From Pseudomonas svalbardensis (GTDB taxonomy: Bacteria; Pseudomonadota; Gammaproteobacteria; Pseudomonadales; Pseudomonadaceae), in the NCBI RefSeq assembly GCF_030053115.1, contig NZ_CP125619.1, positions 2,367,501 through 2,431,500 of the forward strand: a stretch of 64,000 nt of DNA, given 5' to 3'. Positions within the stretch are counted from its first letter, which is position 1; each line of letters begins with the position of its first letter. Of the stretch, positions 56,204 through 64,000 are shown in pieces. The notes below the pieces were generated by a model that worked only from the letters and a program-made list of their open reading frames with translations, ran no database searches and was not told the DNA's origin. The translations under genes and the position numbers were made by a program.

Positions 56204-56217
56204 GTATCCATATGGAT
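56204..56217. promoter_or_regulatory. Candidate operator of the toxin-antitoxin unit
   Basis: 'tatccatatggata' is a perfect 14-bp palindrome about 10 bp upstream of the toxin start, where autoregulatory TA operators lie. Confidence 0.55.
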
Positions 56218-56358
56218 ACGAATGAGCAGTCAGGCAATTCCTTGGTTGTGTATGTTTTTTCCCTGAAGTGTGTGGGCTATGGGCTGTCTGAGCGGACCTA
56301 TTCGCGGTGCCGCTACCGTCCGCTATCCTTGCTCCATGCACATTGAACGGTTTCCCCC

Positions 56359-57027
56359 ATGCTTTCGGTCCAAGGCGTCTTCAAAAGCTACGCCACTCCC
56401 CAGGGCCCACTGCCGGTTCTGCAAGGTGTCGACCTCACCTTGAAACCCGGCAGCAGCCTGGCGTTGATGGGGGAGTCGGGCAGTGGCAAAAGCACCTTGC
56501 TGCACCTGATTGCCGGGCTGGACAAGGTCGATCGCGGCAGCATCCGCAGCGGCGAACATCGGCTGGAGCAGATGAGCGAAGGGCAACTGGCAAACTGGCG
56601 GCGGACCGAAATCGGCCTGGTGTTTCAGCAGTTCAACCTGATCGGCAGTTTGCGCGTGGAGGACAATCTGGCATTCCAGGCGCGATTGGCGGGGCGCCAC
56701 GATCCGCGCTGGCAGGCGCATCTGGTGCAACGTTTGGGCTTGGGTGATTTGCTGCGGCGTTATCCGGAACAGCTGTCCGGTGGCCAACAGCAACGGGTCG
56801 CGCTGGGCCGTGCCCTGGCGTCGCAGCCGAAACTGCTGCTGGCCGACGAGCCCACCGGCAGCCTCGATGAAGCCGCCAGCGATGAGGTCTTGAAGTTGTT
56901 GCTGGAGTTGCTCGACGACAGTCCCACCACCTTGTTGATGGTCACCCACAGCCCGCGGGTTGCCGCGCGGTTGGCAGAGAAAGTGGTGCTCCACGGTGGT
57001 CGTCTGGCTGGCGCGGACGAGCGCTGA
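56359..57027 (+). CDS. ABC transporter ATPase (MacB/LolD/AttE-like)
   Basis: 222 aa. Walker A 'GESGSGKST', Q-loop 'GLVFQQFNLIGSL', signature 'LSGGQQQRVALGRAL', Walker B 'LLLADEPTGSLDE' and H-loop 'LMVTHSPRVAARL'. The 'FQQFNLI' and 'DEPTGSLD' strings mark the LolD/MacB subfamily, which powers type VII (mechanotransmission) systems. It starts a three-gene unit with the FtsX-like permease and a lipocalin-like lipoprotein, 1-2 bp apart or overlapping. Confidence 0.94.
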   Translation: MLSVQGVFKSYATPQGPLPVLQGVDLTLKPGSSLALMGESGSGKSTLLHLIAGLDKVDRGSIRSGEHRLEQMSEGQLANWRRTEIGLVFQQFNLIGSLRVEDNLAFQARLAGRHDPRWQAHLVQRLGLGDLLRRYPEQLSGGQQQRVALGRALASQPKLLLADEPTGSLDEAASDEVLKLLLELLDDSPTTLLMVTHSPRVAARLAEKVVLHGGRLAGADER

Positions 57028-57028
57028 G

Positions 57029-59500
57029 GTGCGGGTCTTTTGCGAGACGCTGCGGGCGCTGCTCAGTCATTGGCGGCAACATCCGGTGCAGTTTTTCAGT
57101 GTACTGACCGGGCTCTGGCTCGCCACCAGCCTGCTGACCGGCGTGCAGGCGCTGAATAGCCAGGCGCGTGAAAGCTATGCCCGGGCCAGTCAGTTGATTG
57201 GCGGCGAACCCCAGGCCAGCCTCCGTTCACCCAGTGGTGCAACCTTCTCCCAACACGTGTTTGTCGACCTGCGCCGTTTGGGTTGGCCGGTGTCGCCGGT
57301 CCTGCAAGGCCGGGTGACGCTCAAGGGCCATGAAGACCAGCGCTTGCAACTGATGGGGATCGAGCCGGTGTCGCTGCCCGCCGGTTCCTCAGTGGCCGGG
57401 CAGGCGTTGGCGATTGAACAGGTTGTCGAGTTTTTCAGCCCTCCAGGCAGTACCTGGATTTCGCCGCAGACGTTGCAGGCACTGGGTCTGAACGAGGGCG
57501 AGCGCCCGGTGACTTTGAGTGGTCAGGCCTTGCCGCCGTTGCATGCCCAGCCCGATATGGCCCCGGGAATGTTGCTGGTAGACATCGGCTTCGCCCAGCA
57601 GATTCTCGGCCTGCCGGATCAGCTGTCACGCCTGTTGCTGCCGAAGGATTTCACCGCGACCCTGCCTGATCAATTCAAGGGTCAACTGCAGCTCAAGACC
57701 AGTGGCGAAGAGAACAATTTGTCGCGCCTGACCGAAAGCTTTCACCTGAACCTCGATGCGCTGGGTTTTCTTTCATTCGTGGTAGGCCTGTTCATCGTCC
57801 ACGCCGCGATCGGTCTGGCGCTGGAACAACGCCGTGGCTTGCTCAGAACCCTGCGCGCCTGCGGTGTCAGTGCCCGGATGTTGATTGCCTGTCTGGCGGT
57901 TGAACTGGGCGGTCTGGCGTTGATCGGCGGACTGGTCGGCGTCGCCAGCGGCTACCTGCTGGCCAGCGTGCTGTTGGCGGATGTCGCCGCGAGTCTGCGC
58001 GGGTTGTACGGCGCCGAAGTGGCGGGGCAGTTGAGTCTCAGTCCGTGGTGGTGGCTCAGTGGCGTCGGCCTGAGCCTGCTCGGTGCGTTACTGGCCGGGG
58101 CCAACAGTTTGTTGCGGGCCGCGCGCCTGCCTTTGCTGGCCCTGGCCCACCCGCAAGCCTGGCATCAGGCTCACGCCCGCTGGTTGCGGCGCCAGGGTTG
58201 GGTTGCCGTGATTGCCGCGGTGATCGCATTGCTGGCGTTGATCTTTGGCGACAGCCTGAGCAGTGGCTTCGTGCTGATGGCGGCACTGTTGATCGGCGCT
58301 GCGCTGGCGTTGCCGGTGGTGCTCAACTGGGTGTTGAACCGGGTGCTGCATCGCAGTCGCTCGGTGCTCGGCCAATGGTTTCTCGCCGACTGTCGTCAGC
58401 AACTGCCAGCCCTGAGCCTGGCGCTGATGGCGCTGTTGTTGGCACTGGCGGCGAACATTGGAGCGGGCAGCATGACAGCCGGTTTTCGTCAGACCTTCAG
58501 CGATTGGCTCGAACAACGCCTGACCGCCGAACTGTACGTTAATCCGCGAAATCCGGCCCAGGCCAGAGAGCTGAAAACCTGGCTCAATCAGCAACCCGAA
58601 CTCACAGCAGTGCTGCCCAACTGGCAAGTGTCGATCCAGTTGCAAGGCTGGCCTGCGGAAGTCTTCGGCGTGATCGATCACCCGACGTATCGCCAGCATT
58701 GGCCACTGTTGGAAAGCTTGGGCGACAACCCTTGGGACCGACTGGCCAAGGACGATGCACTGATGCTCAGCGAACAACTGGCCCGTCGGCTGAAGGTGCG
58801 TCTTGGCGATCACTTGACGATTCCCACACCGAACGGCGCCTGGTCACCACGGATCGTCGGCATCTACGCCGATTACGGCAACCCCAAGGGCCACATTCTG
58901 GTCAACGTCAACCATCTTCTGCGCGGCTGGCCGCAGCTGACACCAAGCCGTTTCAACCTGCGCATCGACCCGACGTTGATCCCTGCCTTCCAGACCGCGC
59001 TGCAAACCCGCTTCACGCTGGAGGACAGCCGCATCGTCGACCAGGCCCGGCTCAAGGGTTGGTCCACGCAAGTGTTCGAACGCACCTTTGCCGCGACGGC
59101 CGCGCTCAACAGCCTGACCCTCTGTGTGGCGGGCGTGGCGCTGTTCATCAGCCTGTTGACCCAAAGCCAGAGCCGCCTCGGGCAACTCGCCCCTCTGTGG
59201 GCGCTCGGCGTGACTCGCCGGCAACTGATGCTGCTCAATCTCGGGCAGACCTGGTTGCTGGCGGTGCTGACCCTGGTGCTGGCGTTGCCGTTGGGGATCG
59301 CGTTGGCGTGGTGCCTGGACACGGTGATCAACGTCCAGGCCTTCGGCTGGCGCTTGCCGCTGCGGGTGTTTCCGATGCAGCTGTTGCAGTTGATGGGGCT
59401 GGCGCTGCTGGCGACGTTACTGGCGTCGGCGTGGCCGCTGTATTCGCTGTATCGCACGCAACCGGCGGATCTGCTGAGGACGTTTGCTCATGAAGATTAA
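57029..59500 (+). CDS. FtsX-family ABC permease
   Basis: 823 aa from GTG 57029, next to the ATPase stop at 57027. First helix 'FFSVLTGLWLATSLLTGVQA', then a large periplasmic domain. FtsX-type transmembrane groups follow near residues ~250-420 ('LGFLSFVVGLFIVHAAIGLAL', 'LGGLALIGGLVGVASGYLLA') and at the C-terminus ('LCVAGVALFISLLTQSQSRLGQLAPLWALGVTRR'), starting 'LCVAGVALFISLLTQS'. The double FtsX domain and length match AttF/AttG-like or DevC/MacB-type lipoprotein transporters. It probably works with the downstream lipoprotein. Confidence 0.92.
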   Translation: MRVFCETLRALLSHWRQHPVQFFSVLTGLWLATSLLTGVQALNSQARESYARASQLIGGEPQASLRSPSGATFSQHVFVDLRRLGWPVSPVLQGRVTLKGHEDQRLQLMGIEPVSLPAGSSVAGQALAIEQVVEFFSPPGSTWISPQTLQALGLNEGERPVTLSGQALPPLHAQPDMAPGMLLVDIGFAQQILGLPDQLSRLLLPKDFTATLPDQFKGQLQLKTSGEENNLSRLTESFHLNLDALGFLSFVVGLFIVHAAIGLALEQRRGLLRTLRACGVSARMLIACLAVELGGLALIGGLVGVASGYLLASVLLADVAASLRGLYGAEVAGQLSLSPWWWLSGVGLSLLGALLAGANSLLRAARLPLLALAHPQAWHQAHARWLRRQGWVAVIAAVIALLALIFGDSLSSGFVLMAALLIGAALALPVVLNWVLNRVLHRSRSVLGQWFLADCRQQLPALSLALMALLLALAANIGAGSMTAGFRQTFSDWLEQRLTAELYVNPRNPAQARELKTWLNQQPELTAVLPNWQVSIQLQGWPAEVFGVIDHPTYRQHWPLLESLGDNPWDRLAKDDALMLSEQLARRLKVRLGDHLTIPTPNGAWSPRIVGIYADYGNPKGHILVNVNHLLRGWPQLTPSRFNLRIDPTLIPAFQTALQTRFTLEDSRIVDQARLKGWSTQVFERTFAATAALNSLTLCVAGVALFISLLTQSQSRLGQLAPLWALGVTRRQLMLLNLGQTWLLAVLTLVLALPLGIALAWCLDTVINVQAFGWRLPLRVFPMQLLQLMGLALLATLLASAWPLYSLYRTQPADLLRTFAHED

Positions 59501-60554
59501 GGTCGGCGTGTTGCTATTGGCGTTATTGAGCGGGTGCGATAAGTCGGCGCCTGTTGAGAAAGGCTTCGCGGGGCTGGGTCATCAGGCCTCCGCGTTCACC
59601 CCGGTGGTGCCCGGTCGGGTGTTCAGCTTTCCGGCGGATCACGGTCCGCATGACGGTTTTCGCATTGAGTGGTGGTATGTCACCGCCAACCTCAAGGACG
59701 ATCAGGGGCGCGAGTTTGGTGCGCAATGGACGTTGTTTCGCAGCGCCTTGAAAGCGACGCCCGAGATCACGGGCTGGGGTAATCAACTTATCTGGCTTGG
59801 CCACGCGGCGGTGACATCGGCGACAGTGCATCACGCCGCCGAGCGTTACGCCCGTGGTGGCGTTGGCCAGGCAGGTGTGAGCCACACGCCGTTCAACGCG
59901 TGGATCGATGATTGGCGTTTCAGCAGTCAGGGTTCCGACCCTATGGCGGATCTTCAACTCAGCGCCCGGGACAAGGATTTTGGCTATCAACTGCGGCTGA
60001 CCTCCACACGTCCTTTGGTGCTTCAGGGAGACAAAGGCTTCAGTCAGAAATCCGAACAAGGACAGGCGTCGTACTACTACAGCCAGCCGTTTTTTCAGGC
60101 CAGAGGCACGCTGGAAATCGACGGAAAGACGTATCAAGTCAGGGGCCCGGCCTGGCTCGACCGCGAATGGAGCAGCCAACCCCTGACCGCCAACCAGACG
60201 GGCTGGGATTGGTTTTCTCTGCACCTGGACAGCGGCGAACAGGTGATGCTCTACCGCATGCGGCAGAAGGACGGCGCGCCTTATCTCACCGGCACCTGGG
60301 TCGACGCTCAGGGCCAGACGCAGCTATTGCATGCCGCCAACATCAGCCTCACACCGCAAGACACCGCTGAAGTCGCCGGACGTTCGATGCCGGTGCGCTG
60401 GTCGATCAAAATCCCCGACAAACACCTCGACATCACGATCAGCGCGCTCAATCCCAATGCGTGGATGGCTTTGCGCATTCCCTATTGGGAAGGGCCGGTG
60501 CAATTGAGCGGCAGCCATGGTGGGCAGGGTTATCTGGAAATGACCGGGTATTGA
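59490..60554 (+). CDS. Lipocalin-like (AttH/CrtC) lipoprotein
   Basis: 354 aa from ATG 59490, overlapping the permease end by 11 bp. Lipobox 'LLALLSGC' (Cys16). Signature of the AttH/carotenoid-1,2-hydratase lipocalin-like family: 'FSFPADHGPHDGFRIEWWYVTANL', 'FGAQWTLFRSALK', 'FNAWIDDWRF', 'GPAWLDREWSSQPL', 'DWFSLHLDSGEQVMLYRMR'. Proteins of this group are found beside LolD/FtsX-type transporters in Agrobacterium att loci. The ligand is unknown; likely a periplasmic or outer-membrane lipid-binding partner. Confidence 0.9.
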   Translation: MKIKVGVLLLALLSGCDKSAPVEKGFAGLGHQASAFTPVVPGRVFSFPADHGPHDGFRIEWWYVTANLKDDQGREFGAQWTLFRSALKATPEITGWGNQLIWLGHAAVTSATVHHAAERYARGGVGQAGVSHTPFNAWIDDWRFSSQGSDPMADLQLSARDKDFGYQLRLTSTRPLVLQGDKGFSQKSEQGQASYYYSQPFFQARGTLEIDGKTYQVRGPAWLDREWSSQPLTANQTGWDWFSLHLDSGEQVMLYRMRQKDGAPYLTGTWVDAQGQTQLLHAANISLTPQDTAEVAGRSMPVRWSIKIPDKHLDITISALNPNAWMALRIPYWEGPVQLSGSHGGQGYLEMTGY

Positions 60555-60616
60555 GTCGGAACTCTCGGCAGAGCGATGGCCTCCTAATTCTAGAAGCCCG
60601 TTCACAGGAGCCCGCC

Positions 60617-60859
60617 ATGAGTGAAGACCTGAAACCGCCTGACCTTGATTCGTGGCAGCGCCTGTTCGAAGACAAGGCCTACTGGCAACAATCCCCCGAC
60701 GCCCATTACGCCGAACTGCTGCGGGTGGCCGACGACTTGCTGGGGCAGGGCGCCATCGACCTGGAACAATGGCAAGCCTTGAAGGTCAAGGCCGATCAAT
60801 CCCATAAATATTCGCCAGCCGTGAACGTGGCCCAGGAGGTTGACGATCCCGAGGCTTGA
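60617..60859 (+). CDS. Small hypothetical protein, 80 aa
   Basis: ATG 60617 with 'caggagc' 7-8 nt upstream. Acidic and soluble: 'LKPPDLDSWQRLFEDKAYWQ', 'YAELLRVADDLLGQGAIDLE', 'WQALKVKADQSHKYSPAVN'. No signal peptide or membrane helix. Codon use matches the neighbours, which supports a real gene. Family not recognised. Confidence 0.78.
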   Translation: MSEDLKPPDLDSWQRLFEDKAYWQQSPDAHYAELLRVADDLLGQGAIDLEQWQALKVKADQSHKYSPAVNVAQEVDDPEA

Positions 60860-60979
60860 GGAGCGCTCCAAGAAACTGCGAACACTCCCTGATCAGCGTC
60901 TATGCTCAGATGCGCAGAGGGCGCTGGACGGTGGTTCAGCGCTCGTTGCTGCCTCCAATTCACAGGGAATGTACCGCTT

Positions 60980-61564
60980 ATGAAACTTCACGCACTGACT
61001 AAAGCCATCACCCTTGCAACCCTGCTGTCTGCCGCCAGCCTTAGCGCCATGGCTGCGGATATCCCGCTGTCTGCCGTTGTGGAGGCGGATCAGGTCACCA
61101 CCAAAGTTGTCTCGGTCGATGCTGCCAAACATCAGGTCGTCCTGGAGGGGCCGGAAGGTCGTCAGGTCCATGTGCAATTGACCGACAAGGCGAAAAACCT
61201 CGGCAACTTGAAAGTCGGCGACCAAGTTGACATCACGGTAACCAGTTCTGTCGCCGCCTACCTCGACACCGATGTCGACAAAGGCCTGCCAGGCACCGTC
61301 GAACGCGCTGGCGAAGTCCGCGCAGCCCCCGGCAGCGACAACCCGGGCGGCGAAGCCTACCGTCAGGTGCAGGTCCAACTGAAAATCACCAAAATCGACG
61401 TGAAGAAAAACCAGGTAACCTTCGAAAACCCCGCCGGCGAGTCCAAGACTGTTGACGTCGTAAGACCCGAAGTTCAAGCGAAATTGAAAGACCTGAAAGT
61501 TGGACAGAGTGTCATTGTGACCTATACCGACACATTGAAAGTGACCAGCAAACACTCAAGTTGA
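60980..61564 (+). CDS. Exported hypothetical protein with two similar beta modules
   Basis: 194 aa from ATG 60980, with signal peptide 'ALTKAITLATLLSAASLSAMA'. Two related segments occur: 'VEADQVTTKVVSVDAAKHQVVLEGPEGRQVHV' (residues ~32-63) and 'LKITKIDVKKNQVTFENPAGESKTVDV' (~130-157). Each is followed by 'LGNLKVGDQVDITVT' or 'LKDLKVGQSVIVTYT'. So it has an internal duplication of an OB-like or beta-barrel unit. A periplasmic location is inferred. Function unknown. Confidence 0.83.
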   Translation: MKLHALTKAITLATLLSAASLSAMAADIPLSAVVEADQVTTKVVSVDAAKHQVVLEGPEGRQVHVQLTDKAKNLGNLKVGDQVDITVTSSVAAYLDTDVDKGLPGTVERAGEVRAAPGSDNPGGEAYRQVQVQLKITKIDVKKNQVTFENPAGESKTVDVVRPEVQAKLKDLKVGQSVIVTYTDTLKVTSKHSS

Positions 61565-61581
61565 GTATTAGCTCTATATGT

Positions 61582-61620
61582 TGATTGTTCTTGTACAACT
61601 TTTATGTATAAGAACAATCA
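61582..61620. repeat. Inverted repeat after the exported protein gene
   Basis: 'tgattgttctt' (61582-61592) is repeated in inverse as 'aagaacaatca' (61610-61620): 11 perfect pairs, 17-nt loop, weak T run after. It is either a poor terminator or an operator. The rest of 61565-61914 is AT-rich and holds no gene I can support. Confidence 0.6.
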
Positions 61621-61754
61621 GTTTTAATGGTCTAACTGGTGAGTTTTCTGGTCTGTAAAATAGTATTTGGGCCGACATTTAATCAATGTTGTTTCGATAA
61701 ATTTCATGTTCATATACGCGGACATATTCGAAACTTTCTATTAAAATACTTCCC

Positions 61755-61817
61755 GTTCGCCCAGTGTCAGGGCTCTTTACCGGTGCATGGATTGCCAGGC
61801 CATTACACTGGGCGAAC
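61755..61817. repeat. 13-bp perfect inverted repeat
   Basis: 'gttcgcccagtgt' (61755-61767) and 'acactgggcgaac' (61805-61817) are exact inverse copies 37 bp apart, in the AT-rich gap before the VanW gene. The layout resembles mini-element ends or an operator; nothing between them codes. Confidence 0.6.
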
Positions 61818-61914
61818 ACCTTCTCGACGTGCGATACACACCTGAAGCAACACGTTAAGATGCGCGGCATTTTGCAGACCAAGGAAGAAAACGGCTGCCG
61901 CCGTTCTGACACGG

Positions 61915-62727
61915 ATGAAACTACTCTCCCTCTACCACCCGGTGCTCTACTGGCTGCGAGTGTGGCAAAAAAGACTGTTCCGGCAAATGGCCTGGCGCTT
62001 CTCCCGCAAGCAATATGCTGTTTCGGTGGACGTCGTATCCCGACTGCCATTCCGCTACCTCAAGCACACCTCCAAACTGATCCGCAAACTCGGCAACTCC
62101 GATCTTGCCCTGCAACACAACAAAGTCATCAACCTGAAACTGGCCGTCGCTTCGATGGACGGCGTCGTCATCGGCCCTGGCGAGTATTTTTCATTCTGCC
62201 GCCTCGTGGGTCGACCCACCCGCAAACGCGGTTATGTCGAAGGCATGGAGCTGTCAATTGGTGAAGCCCGCAGCGGCATTGGTGGCGGGATCTGCCAACT
62301 GAGCAACCTGATTCACTGGATGGCGATTCACTCGCCATTGGTCGTGGTTGAGCGGTCGAACCACAGCTTCGATCCCTTTCCTGACGAGGGGCGGGTACTG
62401 CCATTCGGCTCGGGTGCAGCGATCTTTTACAACTACATTGACCTGGTGCTGCATAACCCTACCGATCGTTATTTTCAGTTGAAGCTCAATGTCGTCGAGC
62501 AACAGTTGGAAGGGGAGTTGTTATGCGATCAGGCGAGAGGGTTTCGGTATCACGTTTATCAACTTGGGTATCGGTTTGTGCGAGACGGTGGACGGGTTTT
62601 TCGGGAGAACGAGATATGGCGGGAGGTCAGGAGCAAGGGGCAGGAGAGTCAGGTGCTGAAGAGTGAGCGGCTTTATAAGAATCAGGTGGTGGTTAAGTAT
62701 GAGGTTGAGGAAAGTGTGCTGACTTGA
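61915..62727 (+). CDS. VanW-family protein
   Basis: 270 aa from ATG 61915. VanW domain: 'NLKLAVASMDGVVIGPGEYFSF', 'LVGRPTRKRGYVEGMELSIG', 'GIGGGICQLSNLIHWMAIHSPL' (begins 'GIGGGICQLSNLIHW'), 'VVERSNHSFDPFPDEGRVLP', 'IFYNYIDLVLHNPTD'. The fold is found in vancomycin-resistance clusters of Gram-positives, but the protein's role is unknown. In Gram-negatives it is not linked to vancomycin. No signal peptide seen. The last 40 residues are basic. Confidence 0.9.
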   Translation: MKLLSLYHPVLYWLRVWQKRLFRQMAWRFSRKQYAVSVDVVSRLPFRYLKHTSKLIRKLGNSDLALQHNKVINLKLAVASMDGVVIGPGEYFSFCRLVGRPTRKRGYVEGMELSIGEARSGIGGGICQLSNLIHWMAIHSPLVVVERSNHSFDPFPDEGRVLPFGSGAAIFYNYIDLVLHNPTDRYFQLKLNVVEQQLEGELLCDQARGFRYHVYQLGYRFVRDGGRVFRENEIWREVRSKGQESQVLKSERLYKNQVVVKYEVEESVLT

Positions 62728-62733
62728 AATGCA

Positions 62734-62770
62734 TAAAACGGGCGATCATTGGATTGCCCGTTTTTTTGGG
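62734..62770 (+). terminator. Rho-independent terminator after VanW gene
   Basis: 'acgggcgatcattggattgcccgt' with 'aaa' before and 'ttttttt' after: 6-7 bp stem, T tract, 12 bp after the stop. Confidence 0.9.
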
Positions 62771-62913
62771 GGGGCGGCGGGTGGAAAATTTTTCATGGTG
62801 AAGCTCTTGAATCAACGGAACCGCAAGGCGGCATTTGCATGCCTTGATCGTGCTCGGTCTGTCAAAACTGATCGCTGAGATTGCAGCGGCAGTATTGCAA
62901 CAATATTGACGGT

Positions 62914-63036
62914 TCAATTCCTGAAATAAAGTTCATCCAGTTGTCGTCTCCGAATCAGCAGGTATTCCTCCCAGACCTTGGGGAAATCCTCATCCTTGGT
63001 GAATGGGAACGTCAGATAAATATGCTTGCCTGTCAC
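62914..63036 (-). pseudogene. Short remnant ORF next to the IS element
   Basis: A 40-codon frame on the minus strand starts at GTG 63036 ('gaggg' 7 nt upstream) and ends at TGA 62914. It reads 'VTGKHIYLTFPFTKDEDFPK' then 'VWEEYLLIRRRQLDELYFRN'. The composition looks protein-like. It lies directly against the IS end, so it is most likely the C-terminal remnant of a gene cut by the insertion. The remainder of 62771-63099 shows no other gene. Confidence 0.45.
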
Positions 63037-63051
63037 GATTTTCCCTCAGAA

Positions 63052-63090
63052 GTAGATCTGCCCCCTTTAAAGCAAAAAGGGGACAGATTT
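63052..63090. repeat. Inverted repeat at the IS end
   Basis: 'agatctgccccctttaaagc' followed by 'aaaaaggggacagattt' is an imperfect palindrome 10 bp before the transposase stop, consistent with the terminal or terminator hairpin of the element. Confidence 0.6.
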
Positions 63091-63099
63091 GAATGGCAC

Positions 63100-64000
63100 T
63101 TACTTAACATGTTTTGCGTGCCCATTTTTCCTGACATCTGCCCTTGCTGACCGACGCGGTTTGGTCAGTAAGGGGTAGGCTTGAGGTCTTCGTTTTATGG
63201 CTCGCGGCTCGATACGACCAGGCCGATTCCCGACGCGCCTCTGAGCAATCAACATCAATAAATTCGACAGGCCATCCTCGTCTTCGGGGCTGCCATATTG
63301 TCGCAAAGCCAGCCATAGCTGAAGGCTGTGTTTGAAGCTCAGTTCGCGAGGCAAGCAATCCGCTAACAGAGCCGATTGCGCCATGAGCATTCGGATCAGA
63401 TTGTGTGCCAACAGATAGACCCATAACTCCTTGACTGCCATGCCTGGGGTTTTGCAGCTTAACTTTCCAAGTCCTAGCGTAGCTTTGAGATTGCGCAGAT
63501 CCAACTCGACATGCCATCGACCCTTGTACAGCGATTTGAGAGCTGTTTTGGGTGTCTGCTTCGGGCAATGCAACGTGGTGACCAAAGTCTTTCCACCCGC
63601 CTTCAGCTCTCGCACTGTCAGTCTTTCAGGCGCCTGTTCGTAATGCGTTTGACTCATCCACGGCGGTCTTCTTGCAGGCTTTTTCAATTCGATCAGGTGA
63701 TCTTCCGAACCCAGACTTTGCCCTAGGCGAAAGTCCGTGCTGCGCCGTCGAGCACCGTATTGTTCGAACACGCCATCGACACCTCTTCGTTGCAACTCAC
63801 ACAGCAAGAAGTAGGTAGCGTAGTAAGCGTCGCCCAATAAAATGTCGCCTGTTTTCAGCGTGTCGAGCATTGATCTGAGCAGCGTTTGCTCATCGCCGCC
63901 TTTGCCTCGGAAGCGCCCAAGGGCGGCATCCAAGACGGCGCCGCTGGAAAGGCAAACGATGCCAACCACGCGACACAGGGGAAAACCAAGACCGACTTTC
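63100..64000 (-). CDS. IS4-family transposase, 5' end beyond the window
   Basis: The frame is open to the window edge; at least 299 residues are present. DDE-type features: second Asp in 'LKTGDILLGDAYYATYFLL', then the IS4 'Y-(2)-R-(3)-E-(6)-K' signature in 'YKGRWHVELDLRNLKATLGL'. 'AVKELWVYLLAHNLIRMLM' after it is also typical. The C-terminal end is rich in Arg/Lys. An active copy would need the missing N-terminal part with the first Asp. Confidence 0.9.
   Translation of the reverse strand, partial: KVGLGFPLCRVVGIVCLSSGAVLDAALGRFRGKGGDEQTLLRSMLDTLKTGDILLGDAYYATYFLLCELQRRGVDGVFEQYGARRRSTDFRLGQSLGSEDHLIELKKPARRPPWMSQTHYEQAPERLTVRELKAGGKTLVTTLHCPKQTPKTALKSLYKGRWHVELDLRNLKATLGLGKLSCKTPGMAVKELWVYLLAHNLIRMLMAQSALLADCLPRELSFKHSLQLWLALRQYGSPEDEDGLSNLLMLIAQRRVGNRPGRIEPRAIKRRPQAYPLLTKPRRSARADVRKNGHAKHVK

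Noticed and set aside
61915..62727. VanW gene as a vancomycin-resistance locus
   Set aside because: No other van genes are present and Gram-negative VanW proteins have no shown link to vancomycin.
62881..63150. 89-codon plus-strand frame near the IS
   Set aside because: No ribosome site or family; it overlaps the more protein-like minus-strand remnant (62914-63036) and the IS end.

Overview
The window reads as a chromosomal segment of a Pseudomonas of the fluorescens/putida type. It opens with the 3' part of a 23S rRNA and a 5S rRNA. Coding density is high and GC-rich, REP-like 'GTGGGAGC' repeats occur, and the gene families are typical of the genus. Names below rest on motif and family recognition by eye; no database search was run.

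Layout. 1-2542: rRNA operon end and its terminator. 2568-4418: decayed lipoprotein gene and a degenerate group II intron whose reverse transcriptase has lost its catalytic core. 4431-11298: VOC protein, TetR regulator, 3-hydroxyacyl-CoA dehydrogenase, AraC regulator, ABC exporter, an Ig-like module protein and an antibiotic-biosynthesis-monooxygenase protein. 11391-54584: a continuous accessory block of about 43 kb. 54764-62727: methyltransferase, HigBA-like toxin-antitoxin pair, Att-like ABC transporter with a lipocalin-like lipoprotein, small proteins and a VanW protein. 62914-64000: short gene remnant and an IS4-type transposase running off the window.

The central block is the most interesting part. 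It holds two multicopper oxidases that look like the Mn(II) oxidases MnxG (15011) and McoA (47363). Two paralogous histidine kinases and a sigma-54 activator look like MnxS1, MnxS2 and MnxR. Three SCO-type copper/thiol proteins are present, one fused to cytochrome c, along with a cytochrome c/periplasmic-binding-protein fusion, a beta-propeller protein and a parvulin foldase. The block also has a hybrid type II secretion/type IV pilus (MSHA-like) machine (GspF, GspG, GspE, PilM/N/O/P-like proteins, secretin, three pseudopilins). It ends with a complete curli set: csgE, csgF and csgG follow the pseudopilins, while csgB- and csgA-like curlins sit behind two paralogous large surface proteins in a divergent operon.

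A shared regulatory signature ties these parts together. Palindromes of the form CCCCA-N4-TGGGG lie about 65-120 bp upstream of good -24/-12 (sigma-54) promoters in front of mnxG, the secretion/csgEFG operon, the surface-protein/csgBA operon and mcoA. Infer that MnxR turns on one regulon that makes the oxidases, loads them with copper, exports them, and builds an amyloid and adhesin matrix on which Mn oxide could be deposited. A candidate toxin-immunity pair flanked by short repeats (36588-39058) is inserted between the two curli operons.
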